Counted from the stretch's first letter, positions 1-12,839 are shown. The stretch is DNA of 64,000 bases from Hypomesus transpacificus (GCF_021917145.1 NC_061063.1:9349102-9413101), one strand, 5' to 3'. Numbers and translations: made by a program. The notes: generated from the letters alone by a model not told the origin.

Positions 1-540
1 TATATTGAAAATAAAAGGCCATCTCTAACCTGTCAAACCTCTCTAACATCTATAACATCTCTAACGGTGTTACAGGGGTTAGTGCTGAGGAACAGCCTGT
101 TCTGTAACGAGACAGTAAAAAAATAAGGTGATCTCAGCTGTGGATCTCGACTCTGCTCAACTGCAGCAAGAGCGCCAACTGTAAAACTGCACGGATCCAC
201 AGACAAGACAGTTTCATTGGCTCTGCTTGCTTGTTGCCTTCTGGAAGACAACACAGCCTCTGGAGTCTGCACCAGTATTGAAGATTTGGCTCTCACTGTG
301 AGACTGCACTGCAACAACATCAACAACGACAAAATCAGCGCTGGAACTGCAGCTCAGCCCTGATGATATGGACACGGCTGACGTGGTCCTGAAGACCCTC
401 CAGCAGCAGATGCCGGGGGCCCTGCCCTTATGCCATCCAGCCATCAATTAGCACCTGGCTTGTGATGACAATGGGACACCGAGCAGCGGTTAATTGAAGA
501 GTGTTGCTATGGAAACTGCAGATGCCAAGCGGGAGATGGC

Positions 541-790
541 ATTGAAGGGAGGGTGAGGGGGGGGGGGGGGGGGGGGGAGAGGAAGGGAGGGAGGGAGTAG
601 GGAGGAAAATATAGAGAGAAGGGAGGGAAGGAGAGAGGGGAGGGAGAAAGGGGAGTGAGTGAGAGGAAGGAGAGAATGTAGAGGAGAGGAAGGAGAGGAG
701 AGCGGGAGAGAGAAGAGGGAGGGAGAAGGGGGGTATCGCCTATGGCTTCTGGGTGGGGAGGAAGAGGGGGGTAGGCGGGTTGGGGTGGGG
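541..790 (+). repeat. Purine-rich (GGGA/GAGA) low-complexity tract
   Basis: Almost uninterrupted G and A on the + strand, including a G-run near 559-578. It is a polypurine-polypyrimidine tract of the kind that can form triplex DNA. The long Ser/Pro/Leu frames on the reverse strand come from its composition and are not genes. Confidence 0.85.
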
Positions 791-1118
791 GGGGAGGAGA
801 GGAGAGGGTGTAACAGCCGGGGGAGGTAGTGCTCACATAGGGCAGACAGACTAGAGGAACTCACTAGGTTTATATCTCCAGGCAGCCGGGCTTCTGCTGG
901 TGATTGTTGGCACTAATGATGCCATGGAAATTGTCAAGTGTAACACAGAGATGGAGGGCTGGAGAAGCGTATGTTTGTTTTCCTGGCGTGGTCCCACTTG
1001 GTCTTCCAAGGGGACACTGTCGAGGCTTGAACAGAGGAGAGAGGCAACAACACTGTTAGGACTCGGAACTTCAGTTCCTTGATCTTCTGCTGTACTTATA
1101 CACACACTTGTTTGTGTG

Positions 1119-1150
1119 TCGCTTTGGATAAAAGCGCCTGCCAAATGAAT
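1119..1150 (+). mobile_element. L2/SINE-type 3' tail
   Basis: The sequence TTGGATAAAAGCGCCTGCCA matches the conserved 3' tail shared by fish L2 LINEs and the SINEs that use them. Related tails occur here at about 9549-9575, 44473-44513, 26271-26297 (reverse) and 63424-63450 (reverse). The element body upstream (about 850-1118) is too decayed to assign. Confidence 0.6.
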
Positions 1151-4100
1151 GAGATGTACTAAAAATGAAACAGAGTTTGAGTAAACATGTGTCTGAAGGT
1201 TATTTGCAGCCATCTTGTTTTCTTTGTGTTGGGGAGAATCTTTGCACACTGCATGTTTTCTATTCTGCAGAAAAGTATGTTTGCTGTGTTCACTCTGCAG
1301 ACCAAGGGTCTGTTTTTCATGCCAATGCTGCATGAATTAAGTATTCAAAGATGCAGATAAATACCGGAGGGGAATAACGGTCAAAATTACCCTGTCAGTG
1401 TTTTTAATACCGGTATTTTCAATAGGCATGTGCAAAATGTGAGTACATCTTTGTCGTCCAGTAAAATAAAAAGTAAATGCCCCGGTGTTGTTCTTAGGTT
1501 TGCTTTCCTCTGTAATATTCTGATCTGCATCGATGTCATGCTATCACTCTCAACCTCTGGCTGTGGGTGGTGGTGTAACCCCGCTGTGCTTGTTAAAGGT
1601 CACGTAAACGGTAGGCACAACAAACAGCAATCAACCGGGGAAGAGTGACGACATTCGGCACACTCAGACACCGGTTTGATTGGCCTGTCCCGACGTTTCC
1701 GCTTCTAGAAGCATGCAGCTTTCTATTGAAATGATTCTCTTGTCTGATGGACACAGGGAAAAGGAGAGCGTGAGTGCGTGACACATCCGCTGTCTGGACT
1801 TAAATGGTTTGTTTCCGATGGCGAAATTACAGTTGAATATCAATGTAGCCATGTTCGAAGAAATCTGAGGACAATTACTGCATCAACTTGTCAGTTAGGG
1901 GGTGGGGTTCTGTGTTGGATTGGGGGACTTGTAGAGAGGTTAGTGGTTCGTTGTTACATGAACGTACGCCTACACATTTGGCAGCCTATAACATTATTCC
2001 GATTATTATGAATGCTCGTCAATGAAAGAAGAACAAAACGTACAAAATACGTAAGAGTGCCATTGAAAAAAACCTCCTCCATGATACCTTTAGGAAGTTT
2101 ACCTACTTCTCTGAATGACTAATGTCAATTGCGGCGGAATACTGCTGCGTTTGTGCGTCATAAGCAAATGCCAACATTCTCTTGAGCCGAGTTCCCTGGA
2201 GGGGTCGGTCTCTCGGTTCAGTCCCAGGCCCATGTTAGCCCTGCAGGGGACTTCTACCGGGGGCGGCTAATGACCAGCAAGAGCGGTAGAGGTCTTAATG
2301 GAAAAGCTCATGTAGAAACAATTCAATTGCCGTCTGAACTAAATGCCAGAAGAACTATATTCACCGAATAGCCTAAGCAGACAAAGACAAGTTCTTAAGT
2401 GGTCGGATGTCGGTTGTTTTGTGTGCGTGTGTGTGTGTGTGACACGCTTTCGTTACAGAAAATCCACACAACTCGTGTAATTCCCATTATTTGTGCTATA
2501 GCAATTCAATAGGCCTTACATTCGCTCCTTTTATGTCTGGTGTTTCCTATGGATGCACACATAGTCCAGGCCCTCTCGCGCCGCAACATCCCCATGGCAA
2601 CAGAGAGAGCAAGCAGTCAGCTCATTGAGGTCGTTACCGAGACATAGATAAAGAGGCAGAGCGGACCGAGGAAGGATCTGACCGCAGCTATAGTTTAGAG
2701 GTCATCATGGTCGCCAGTCGAGATGGCTTCATTATCATCACCATTATCATTAGACGGTCGTCACCATCACCACCACCACCTTTGGCGGCGCTACACGTAT
2801 TTTCACCGAGAGCCATATTGAGAGTTTAGTGAATGTTCATTTTGGATGCCCAATTCTGATTGCACTTTTTGCAGTGAAATGTTTCAGGGGGGAAAGAGGT
2901 CTAGCCGTTTTAATCTAGCTAGTCTCGTACGATGGTAGCTACAGAATGGAGGTAGACTTATCTCACCATATCTCACGTATAACACATGCTTCAATCTAAA
3001 TCCAAACGCTTTCTGCACGGGAAAACTTGTTCCCCTCCCCAATGGGAAGACGCCATGTCAGTAAAGTTGTGGCGTGCTGTCACAGGGAGAGAATACGCTG
3101 CAGCCACGAAGAAACACTTAACGTCGTTCCTGAGGAAGGGTGTGGACTGCAATATGCTGCAATACCATGTAGCCATGGCTTTAGCAAAGCCCGGCGTATA
3201 ATTGACAAATTGTCAGAATCAATGCATGTGATACATTTTACTGGCAAAAGCAAGCAACACATTATCTAACCTATGAGAGTAAATCTTTCATACGGGGACA
3301 CTGGCCTCAAATTGAAAGCTCTGCGCGACCTTACTTTGTCTTTGCTCAGATTTGTGCTGTTGCCAGGATACTATTTCCTATGGCAACACTTGAGCTGGCG
3401 AGGTGAGTAGATACACGCAGGTAACTGGCTGTTCCATCTCCTGCACACCGGAAGCCCATTCATGTACAGACACAGAAAATAAGAAATAATGCAATCTCCA
3501 ATAGTTTAACTAGCCTATAGTTTGCCTTGTCAGGGAGTTTTCACCATTCATTGCAGTTCATCCGTAGACCTAGAAGCATTGTGCAGCATTGTGTTGTTTG
3601 TCCTGAATTAATTGATCAATTATAATTCATTTCATCATTTCTGTCTCCTTTCTTTTAGAAAGCAGATTCAAAAAACAAATCATTGTGCTACTCTGAACCT
3701 TTCAAATGGATTTGACTATTAGTTATTATTGTGCAAACAAATAAAACAAATAAGCACCATCACTTTCATTGGCATAAACAACTGGATGTTGCCTGTATGG
3801 TACACTGACGAGCAAAACAATCTAGATACAAGCACACATATTGTCTTTATTTTCCCTATGTGATTGATTTGATACCAGACACTTATATAATGCAAATAAT
3901 ATTTTTGTTCTTATTTGTCTATGGCAGTCGCAGCTTAAACATCAGACCGTAGTCTGATCATGCATATTACATACATCTATAGATATCTCTTTCAGAGAGT
4001 AAAATTAAACATGCATAAATAATATATATTGCAGATCATATCGAATAAAGGTATTGCATTGTTAATTTGACATTATAAAAAGGTAACATGAGTTTTTGAC

Positions 4101-5206
4101 TACTTAGACTCACAACTCACTCTTACCCTGAGAGTAATGATCATGCAGATTGCTTATAAAAACATGCAATCACTTTTATATAACAATGTGTTGAATACAG
4201 TTTATCAAGGAGGATGTTTGCTGTTTGCAGAAAGCCAGTGGGATTTTTAAGTGTCAATTGCATGAAATTGTGTTGAGCCACACTGCCACCCTGTGGTTGT
4301 TAGCTAAAACTGCAATTTAGTAGCATTTCTATAACTGACCTTGAGATGGAGTTGCTCGTCAACTGTTGCATTAGACTACAGAATATATACAGCGGGAAAA
4401 TAAGTAACGTTTTAAATGTAAAAACTTAAAAATTCCCTTTTTGATAGCTGGAATACATCAATAATAAACATGAACCTAGAATTATGAGGAAAATACAGCT
4501 TTAACCAGGAAAATTATCCAAACTCAATGCTATTTGCCATGGTTCAGATAAATTATCTTCTTGTTTTTAGCGTGTAGTTCTCATTTGGTGGACTCCTTCC
4601 TTCTCACTGCTTTACCTCAAAATTCAACGAATTCTCTTTAATTCAAACCCTCAAGAAAAAGCAGCTATAAAACCAGACTTTCTTGTTCAAAAAGCTGTGG
4701 GCCTCCTTTCCTTTCGCTGTGTTTAAGTGTCATACAAACGTCCCCCATGACTGTTCGGTTGCCTCCCGTTCGTAGCGTTCAGAGTAGAGAAGACATTGTG
4801 GAGATCATGGGCGTATCTACCCCTATTTTCCCCCCCAAAAGTTTCGTTAGCCCCCCCCCCAAAAATGAAAAATATATATTTGTCTTTCTTTTTTCTTTCA
4901 TATTTTAAATCTAAATGTATTAATTTCTCTTTCTAAAACCCACCAGAGGACACTGTTTAAAAGGATATTTTCAAAAACGTCTTCTGGGGGAACATGCCCC
5001 CAGACCCCCCTAGTTTTTCTGGGTCACAGGAAAATATGTGGGGACACACTGGTGGTTGTTGACCTTGACGTCCTCAGTACCATGGATGATTTAGAGAGAG
5101 TCTGGTCCAGTTGGACTCATTCGGCTCTTCTCTGCTATGAGCTTTGTCATCCAGAGATTGTATACCTTTTGAGTGCTTCCATGACTCATCCGGCCTAACA
5201 CCCTCT

Positions 5207-5211
5207 CTCCT

Positions 5212-5291
<80 letters not shown>
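5207..5291 (+). repeat. CT microsatellite
   Basis: An almost pure (CT)n run with occasional TTT interruptions. It explains the Ser/Leu-rich frame across it. It lies about 475 bp upstream of the atp5if1 start codon. Confidence 0.95.
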
Positions 5292-5294
<3 letters not shown>

Positions 5295-5676
5295 TAGTAC
5301 ATATCCGCTTGTGTCATCTCTCCTCTAGTTCTGAATGAGCCTTCAGTGCCATCGTACTCAGAGGAAATGATATGGCCTCTTTGTAACCTGTCGGATTGTA
5401 AAGCCACTCTGAATTCAATCCAAAGTCTGCTGGGTCATTATAAAATATCAGTTCAGACTTTACAGGGTTGATTATTGTGGCTTTAAGAAATCATTACCGA
5501 TTATCTGACACAACTGGACCAGGTTGCATGATTACAGTTACACGTTTTAAAAAACAATCTGTTTAAATAGCCTATGTAATAGTCTACCACTGGTTGCTCT
5601 ATAATTCTCAACACTGTGTGACCTCCAATGGCTTAGGAACAGGAGCAGAGGGCAGTAGAGAGGGGCCAAACGGGAA

Positions 5677-5683
5677 TATAAAA
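5677..5683 (+). promoter_or_regulatory. Candidate TATA box of atp5if1
   Basis: TATAAAA sits 83 bp upstream of the atp5if1 start codon in a stretch with few other ordered motifs. The position fits a short 5' UTR of about 50-60 nt. This rests on sequence and spacing only. Confidence 0.45.
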
Positions 5684-5765
5684 GGCCAATTTCCGCTTTG
5701 AGGATCCAGTCAGGAATTTAAATCCCCCTGCGCAGAGCTCACTTGATAATTTGAAAGAAAAAACA

Positions 5766-6937
5766 ATGGCGAGGTTTCTATCGAGATCCATCTTCAGAGG
5801 TTGCTTTGCTAACCAGTTCAGGATGTCGTCCGATCAGGTAGTGTTTTACGAGTGATGACATGGAGAGTGTCCTGTGTGCACACAAGAAAGCCAAAGTTTG
5901 ATTGAAACTCAAAGCTAGCTATATACATAGCTAGCTAGCTCTAAATATAACAACAACAGCTAGCTAATCATTGCTAGCTGCGGGCATGGGGTCATTCAAT
6001 TGTACATCTGCTTGTCTACAGATTAGCTCTAGCTTTTGTTGCCATATTTAGCTCTAGTACTAGAAGAATTCCACAAATAGTAAACAATAAAATAAATCCT
6101 GTGCACCAACAAAGGGTGCATCGGTTTACTTAAAAGTACAACTTTTTTTGTTTGTTTTTTGTCATAGGTCGGCGACCTGGGCCAAGGAGCCGGAAAAGGG
6201 GGAGGGGGAGGGGGCTCCATCAGGGCGGCCGGTGGGGCCTTTGGAAGAAAAGCAGCTGCCGAAGAGGAGCGTTATTTTTGGCGAGTCCACCTGTTTTTAA
6301 ATAATTTCAAGGATCCCAATCCTGCTCCGTTACGACGAATATTAGCAGTAACATGTCCATGGATACAATGAGCTACCACATTAGCTAGATTGTTTTCGTA
6401 GATGCAATGGATATAAAGTGTTATACAATTAGTCTAGCTATGTTAAGTGTGTGTGTGGTTGAATCATTGGAATCCAAAGTAAACTTGTCCAGTGTAGTGA
6501 CTTGACCGTAGTCAGCAGACCAATGGCAACGAAGTTGTAATGGGGCTTCAAGCTACTTGTACAACTCTTGTTTAACCAGTAATGAAGGTTGTGTGCTTTT
6601 TGTTAAGTTGGGCGTCTCACTATATTTGACCTCATATGACCTTGCTTTTCTCAAACCATAATCGAGTACACATGATTTTACTTGAAGCTATCTGGTTAAT
6701 TTAAATAAATTGAGATTGGGGGTGAACCTACAGGAGGGTAGATCTCCAGGGGCAAGTTTTTCATTTGATTTATTATGATGTCTTTCAATTCCCAGGGAAA
6801 AAAGCCGAGATCAGTTGGCGGCGCTCCATCAACACCATGAAGAGGAGATCGACCACCACAAGAAGGAGATCGAGCGACTGCAGAAAGAGATTGATCGTCA
6901 CTTGGGAAAGATCAAGAAGCTGAACCATGACGACTGA
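5766..6937 (+). CDS. atp5if1: ATP synthase inhibitory factor 1 (IF1), mitochondrial
   Basis: Three exons: 5766-5837, 6168-6280 and 6796-6937, joining to 108 codons plus stop. IF1 is the mitochondrial matrix protein that binds F1 and blocks ATP hydrolysis when the membrane potential falls. The first 24 residues are basic and hydroxylated like a mitochondrial targeting peptide. Next comes a Gly-rich segment (GKGGGGGG), then the inhibitory motif around GGAFGRK and EEERYF. The C-terminal half is a Glu/Lys/His coiled coil ([20 protein letters not shown]) ending in NHDD, as in vertebrate IF1. Length fits the family. The second intron has no GT donor at the place the reading frame needs and seems to use GC (6281-6282) with an AG at 6794-6795. 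In human the gene is next to DNAJC8; here hnrnpr and a small gene lie between them. Confidence 0.93.
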
Positions 6938-7015
6938 ACTCCAATATTCTATAGGAGTCTTAGCCTATATCACAAATCAATATGCTGGATTTGATGGTTT
7001 ATAGCATTATTTATG

Positions 7016-7021
7016 AATAAA
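7016..7021 (+). terminator. Polyadenylation signal of atp5if1
   Basis: AATAAA about 79 nt after the atp5if1 stop codon, followed by a GT-rich stretch near 7041-7070. This is the usual layout of a vertebrate 3' end. Confidence 0.75.
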
Positions 7022-7039
7022 TGCTTTTGGATTTTCTGT

Positions 7040-8319
7040 AAAGTGGTCTCTTGTGATTTGTAAAGGTGGTACTGAGAATACTAAATCCCTTTCTGAAATC
7101 CGATTGGCCCTACAAGCTAAATTTTGGGAGGGGGAGGGGGGCGGTGTAATCTTTGGGGGTGACAGCAGTCTCGTTTCTTAGTTATAAATCCAAGACACGG
7201 ACGTTAGCCTACCTGGCGAATACAAACGAGTTTGACTGATCTTGGACATAAAACGGTAGCTACGATACAACTACCATTATGTCTGGAAGCTTAAATTTGA
7301 AACCGCTTTTCTGTTTTAGGAGTAAAACGATTGGCGTACAAAACGTCAGTCAATTTTAAACCTCTTGGATTGGTTGGGGAGTCTGCTACACAGAGCATGG
7401 GGGCGTGTAGCTCAGAAACTGGGTTCGTTGCCAAGCGGTGGCGTTGTGTGAGCGACTGGGCCGTCTCGAGATCTTGTCTCGTGGGTAGACCAAAACATAT
7501 TATTCATATCAGCAGTTTTGGATCAAATTTACAGGTTAATTGTCGCCAAAGATTAACGCCACTGGTAATTTACCGGAATAGATAGGTAAGATATTGATAC
7601 AACCTAATGCTTATCTGTTTGGGCGCGTGCTTTATTGGAATTCTGAAAGGTGTCTGCACACACAAGGCCGTAGCCCCACCATTAGCTAACCAGCTGTGAT
7701 ATTTTTCGTAATTTTACTCAATTCGCCGCTTTCCAACCTGTGCAATATTTTTTGGCATTTGTCATGCTGCAACCTCGGTGTAGTCTCCTTGATTTCTGTA
7801 TTCTGTCTTGTTTTCTGCTGCCTGCTAGCTATGTAATCTGATGTTAGCCCTTTTAGCAGACTAGCTACATGCGAAGGGGGCGGGACGGCGCTGTCCAGCA
7901 AAGAGAAAAAAAACCCTTAGAAAATCGTGAAGTCAATGAAACCGAGCTAGCTAGCTATCAATCATCTTTGCAATTAACAAGCTGTAGTTCAATTCTGACC
8001 GTTGCACCTGTCAATTCCTTCGCCAGGCATATATTTAATTCAACCATTAGTTTAATTTAATTTTGTGTGGGTCTTGGTTAAGAAACCATGAATCATTGAA
8101 TGAATGTAATTTGGACTGACGGCGTTTGCTGAACTTTTCGTCAAAAAAAAAGGTGTAGTGTGCGATGTTGGGGTTGTTTAGTAGCTTAAACCCCTGTCCC
8201 TGTTTGCAACATGTCTCCACCGGATGACTGTATCACTAGCCTACACATAATAGTTGAACTGTAAATGAACTCACATCTCGGATTTTTTCTTTTTTTTCCA
8301 CTTGTTTACTTAAAGGAGA
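7040..8319. other. Intergenic; probable hnrnpr promoter and 5' UTR
   Basis: No coding sequence is supported here. It contains repeated GCTAGC-type stretches (for example 7947-7955) and moderately GC-rich DNA. The hnrnpr start codon is preceded by a pyrimidine tract and AG (TTTACTTAAAG), so at least one non-coding 5' exon probably lies in this interval. I cannot place it. Confidence 0.5.
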
Positions 8320-11300
8320 ATGGCAGCCGCCGAGGTGAACGGAAGTTCTGCCCCGGTAAGGGAGGAGGAAGAGCCGATGGACATCAGCAGCACCCACACA
8401 GAGAACTACCAGACGCTCCTCGACGCTGGGCTGCCCCAGAAAGTGGCAGAAAGCCTCGACAACATCTTCCAGACAGGTGCGGGGAACCACGGGTTTGACA
8501 ATTCCCACTCTCCGTGTTGGAAAAACAGAAAACGCTGCAAGCTGCACAGGAGAACTGAGTTAAGAGAAGCGGGTGCGCGTGTGGGACAGGGATGATAGTG
8601 ATCTTAGCGTGTCTTCTGTCGTCTAGGCTTGGTGGCGTATGCGGATCTGGATGAGAGGGCTATCGATGCCCTGAGGGAATTCAACGAGGAGGGGGCTATG
8701 TCCGTGCTGTTGCAGTTTAAAGAGAGCGACCTGTCCCATGTGCAGGTGAGGACTTTTGTTATTGTTGCCACGTGCCTGGTAGCAGAGATATTGTTATTGT
8801 TGCACTGTGATTGGTAGCAGAGATATTGTTATTGTTGCACTGTGCCTGGTAAATACAGACAGTTCCTTGACTCTAACCACTGAAATACTGTTTAAACGAC
8901 CTACTTTTGATCCTTAATTTTCTGTTGCTTTGGATAAAACCAGATTTGTTAAAATGTTGTATTAAGACTTCATCAGACTAGTTAAAAAGTATTGGTTACC
9001 ATCACAAACCCACCCTAGGTGAAGTGACCCCTGTTTCCACAGAACAAAAGTGCGTTTTTGTGCGGCGTCATGAAAACATACCGACAGAGAGAGAAACAAG
9101 GAAGCAAAGTACAGGAATCGACAAAGGGACCCGACGAGTCCAAAATAAAGGTGCGTTGACGACAAGTGTTGAAGTCGAGTCTTCGGGAGGCGTCTCTGTG
9201 GGGCGACACACCTGCCCAGGTGCGGTGGGGCGACACACCTGCCCAGGTGCGGTGGTGCTGACGTGGCCTCTCTCCCCAGGCCCTGCTGGAGAGGACGGGG
9301 TACACCCTGGACGTCACCACGGGACAGAGGAAGTACGGAGGCCCGCCGCCCGACGACGTCTTCAAAGGAACACAGCCTGGAATTGGAACTGAGGTAAAGA
9401 ATGGCTGAGCGGTTAAGGAGTTGGGCTAATCAGAAGGTTGCCGGTTCGATTAATCGGCCGTGCAAAAATGACGTTGTGTCCTTGGGCAAGGCACTTCACC
9501 CTACTTGCCTCGGGAGTATGTTCCTTTACTTACTGCAAGTCTATCTGGATAAGAGCGTCTGCTAAATGACAATGTAAAGATACTTCGTCTCAGAGCGACC
9601 CTAACTACGTCGCCGCTCTCTTTTTGGTCGGCTCCATCGTTTGTAAGTCACTTTGGATGAGATTTGGATTTTCTTGCGCAAACAACAAACAAATCTGCGT
9701 ATTTACTGTCAGAGCAATGGAGTTCACGCGCTACGCCAACTGTAAAAATTGTATTTTTCACCTAAATCTTTTCCTCCGTAGCAACACTGTAAAAAAAAAA
9801 CAGAACAACGTAGATTTTTTATCAGGCAAATCTCCAGGGCAGACCCACTGGCCTCTCCCCTCTGCATTACCACGCGTAGGACCCTAACCAGATCCAGTCA
9901 GTTCCTAGTGGACTGCTGACTGCCCTGGCTGCTTCCTCCACCAGGTGTTTGTGGGGAAGATCCCCAGGGACCTGTATGAGGACGAGCTGGTGCCGCTGTT
10001 TGAGAAGGCCGGGCCCATCTGGGACCTGAGGCTGATGATGGACCCCTTGTCGGGCCAGAACCGCGGCTACGCCTTCATCACCTTTTGCAGCAAGGACGCC
10101 GCGCAGGAGGCTGTCAAACTGGTGAGGGGGGAGGGGGGGAGAGGGTGGGTGGACGTGGAGGGGAGAGGGTGGGGGAGGGAGGGGGGGGGGTAGATTATGG
10201 GATTGGGTGTAATTTAGTGGTAGAACATAGGGACGGTGTAGCTTGGTCGTAGAGCAGGGGATGGGTGTAGCACAAGAGAAGGTTTAGAGTATTCATGTTT
10301 GATGTTTCCTGTCTCCAGTGTGACAACTATGAAATCCGGGCTGGGAAGTACCTCGGAGTGTGCATATCTGTGGCCAACAATCGTCTGTTTGTGGGTTCGA
10401 TCCCAAAGAACAAGACCAGAGACAGCATACTAGAGGACTTTGGTAAAGTCACAGGTAAGATGGTAGTTCCTGTTTATGCGCGTTCCTCCTAGTCAGCGAA
10501 ATTCTTCCAGGTCAATAAAATCACAGTGCAAATCTCCAGCAGATTTCTCTCTTGTTAGAGTGCTGATCTTTGTCTTCCTCTCCAGAGGGCCTTCAGGAGG
10601 TGATCCTGTACCACCAGCCGGATGACAAGAAGAAGAACCGGGGCTTCTGCTTCCTGGAGTACGAGGACCACAAGTCTGCGGCCCAGGCCCGGCGGCGCCT
10701 GATGAGCGGGAAGGTGAAGGTGTGGGGAAACCCCGTCACCGTAGAGTGGGCCGACCCTGTCGCAGAGCCAGACCCAGAGATCATGGCCAAGGTCAGACTC
10801 GGTCCTTTTCATCCATCTGTCTCCATCTGTCTTTTCCCTCTGTCTCTCTTTCTTCTTCTCTCCCTTTTTGTGTGATGAGTGTGTTTTGTATCATTCTGAG
10901 TGTTTGTGTGTGTGTCTCCAGGTGAAGGTGCTGTTTGTGAGGAAGCTGGCCACCCCAGTCACAGAGGAGCTGCTGGAGAAGACCTTCTCCCAGTTTGGGA
11001 AGCTGGAGCGAGTCAAGAAGCTGAAGGACTACGCCTTCGTTCACTTTGAGGAGAGGGACGCGGCCGTGAAGGTGGGAAACATCCCCCCCCCCCCACCACG
11101 ACCCCCTTGCACTCCCTAAGTCAGCGGCCGCAGTCATGTGTCCTTGTTGACACGTGGCGATGACGCCGTTTTCCGCCGTTTTCTCTCTCAGGCGATGGAC
11201 GAGATGAATGGAAAGGAGCTGGGTGGGGAGGACATAGAGATCGTCCTGGCCAAGCCTCCGGACAAGAAAAGGAAAGAGCGGCAAGCTCAGAGACAGACCA

Positions 11301-12073
11301 CCAGGAACACAGGGTGAGGCTGCTCAGAGGGACAGCCCAGGCTTGACTCACATCTGGTAGATATGAAGGAACCTTGACAGACCTTGAGATTTGACCCGTG
11401 TAGCTCACCCCGAGTGTGTTTATTTTTTTGAAAGCTGTGTTGTTGACTTGCTCTTTCCTGCAGGTACGACGATTATTACCACTACCCTCCTCCACGCATG
11501 CCTCCTCCGGGCAGGGGGAGGGGCCGAGGGGGGCGGGGGGGCTACTCCGCCTACCCCCCAGACTACTACAGCTATGAGGACTACTACGATGACTACTACG
11601 GCGGCTACGACTACCACGACTACCGCGGCGGCTACGAAGACCCCTATTATGGCTACGACGACGTCTACACCATGAGGGGCCGAGGCAGCCGGCCCAGCAG
11701 GGGGGCCCCTCCCCCACCCAGGGCCCGCGGGGCACCGCCTACCCGGGGTCGAGGGGGCTACGCTCAGAGGGGGCCTCCCATCGGGGGTCCACGGGGCGGC
11801 AGAGGGGGCCGGGGGGCCCCTTTCCAGCCACAGAGGGGTCGGGGTGCCAGGGGTCCCCGGGGGAACCGTGGAGGAAATGTGGGCGGGAAGAGGAAGGCGG
11901 ATGTGTTCAACCAGCCGGACTCCAAACGCAGACAGACCAACCAACAGAACTGGGGGTCCCAACCCATCGCCCAGCAGCCCCTGCAACAGGGGGCCGACTA
12001 TTCCGGTAACTATGGTTACAGTAATGACACCCTGGAATTTTCACAGGATTCCTATGGGCAGCAATGGAAGTAA
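8320..12073 (+). CDS. hnrnpr: Heterogeneous nuclear ribonucleoprotein R
   Basis: Ten coding exons: 8320-8476, 8627-8745, 9043-9150, 9280-9393, 9945-10121, 10319-10454, 10586-10791, 10922-11071, 11192-11313, 11464-12073. They join in frame to 632 aa, against about 633 aa in human. The protein is an RNA-binding nuclear/cytoplasmic hnRNP of the HNRNPR/SYNCRIP family, acting in pre-mRNA processing, mRNA transport and stability. The acidic N-terminal domain ([22 protein letters not shown]) comes first. RRM1 starts near residue 167 ([15 protein letters not shown]), RRM2 near 245 ([13 protein letters not shown]) and RRM3 near 340 ([17 protein letters not shown]). The C-terminal part is rich in RGG and DYY, with a KRKADVF nuclear signal and the family-typical Gln-rich end ([14 protein letters not shown] to YGQQWK). 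The C-terminal TL/FSQDS and the N-terminal AAAEVNG separate it from SYNCRIP. Introns are very short. The start codon chosen is the first Met in the conserved N-terminus. Confidence 0.97.
8757..8858 (+). repeat. Short tandem duplication in an hnrnpr intron
   Basis: A unit of about 35-37 bp, built around GTTATTGTTGC and TGGTAGCAGAGATATT, occurs about 2.7 times. It begins only about 12 bp after the donor of the second coding exon. Confidence 0.7.
9198..9255 (+). repeat. Two-copy 29-bp tandem repeat upstream of an hnrnpr acceptor
   Basis: Two identical copies of a unit containing GGGGCGACACACCTGCCC lie just upstream of the acceptor of exon 9280-9393. The core CACACCTGCCCAGGTG has palindromic character (CACCTG...CAGGTG). 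Confidence 0.7.
9396..9580 (+). mobile_element. tRNA-derived SINE in an hnrnpr intron
   Basis: A tRNA-like head has an A-box-like TGGCTGAGCGGTTAAGG and a B-box-like GGTTCGATTAA. A body with CTTGGGCAAGGCACTTCACC follows, and then an L2-type tail (GGATAAGAGCGTCTGCTAAA) and a short TGTAAAGA end. This is the standard plan of a fish SINE that borrows an L2 LINE 3' end. It starts 3 nt after the donor of exon 9280-9393. Confidence 0.8.
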
Positions 12074-12827
12074 ATGCAACAGAAAGGTATTTGGCAGAAA
12101 GTAGAAAAAAAGAGAGAAAAAAAAGAGGAGATTGGCCGCAGTTTTTTGATTGACTTTTTATTCTTCATCCCCTCATGAAAACAAACTGACACACACCCCA
12201 AAAAAACACTGACAAAAAAAAATGTTAAAATGGACAGACCCCAGAATTGGCTGAAGTTGATTGGCTGAAGAAGTAACCGTTATACTGAAGCAGTTCTTAC
12301 TCCTTACGGTTACATGGGACATACGTCTTAAAACAACACATACACACCTTTACTCCTTTTTGTTTGTGGTTCTTTTAAAGCCAACAATGAACATTTTAAA
12401 AAGCGGACGTTCATTTTCAAAAGTCTGAGAGGACATTAAATCATGAGATTGCCTTGCAGGAAGTTTGTGTCCACCCTCCCCCTCCCCCACTTGTACTCCC
12501 TCTCTTTCTGGTTTCTACTAGTCGCTTAGGGACTTGCTTGTAAATATTTGCATATGGCTAGAGCTTCATAATCATTTTTTGCAGTGGTGAAGAAAATAAT
12601 CCACAGGAAGGAGAGGCGAGAAAAAAAAAAAAGTTTTGTAACGTTAAAACGTGTATGTCTAGCATTTCTAGAGGTAGATTGATTGTGTTTTTTAAATCTG
12701 ATATTATTATCTTAACTTCCTATGTTTTCTTTGAACTTGCCCGTTAGAACATGGTTTGGCTTACCTTAAGAGCCACCGTTTGTTCTTTGATGTTTGTATT
12801 TATAACTTTTACGTTTTGTTCCGTTTC

Positions 12828-12833
12828 AATAAA
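12828..12833 (+). terminator. Polyadenylation signal of hnrnpr
   Basis: AATAAA about 755 nt after the stop codon, following an A/T-rich 3' UTR. A second AATAAA near 13137 could be an alternative end. Confidence 0.65.
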
Positions 12834-12839
12834 ACTCAG

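Larger units (their letters stand above)
1..5640. other. Gene-poor left flank
   Basis: I see no convincing gene in this stretch. It holds a purine-rich low-complexity tract at about 541-790, which is why long Ser/Pro/Leu-rich frames appear on its reverse strand. It also holds a LINE/SINE-type tail near 1119-1150, a short GT run near 2428-2442, and a long CT microsatellite at about 5207-5291. The stretch at 4806-5040, with C-rich ends around an AT-rich centre, looks like an old repeat but I cannot assign it. A short open stretch at about 225-450 on the + strand is noted under rejected items. Confidence 0.6.

Noticed and set aside
225-450. Possible exon near the left edge (open in two + frames, one ending in CHPAIN)
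   Set aside because: Two frames are open at once, there are no clear splice signals and I recognise no family.
11121-11986. Reverse-strand open frames of 204 and 188 aa
   Set aside because: They lie antisense to the GC-rich RGG exon of hnrnpr and result from its codon composition.
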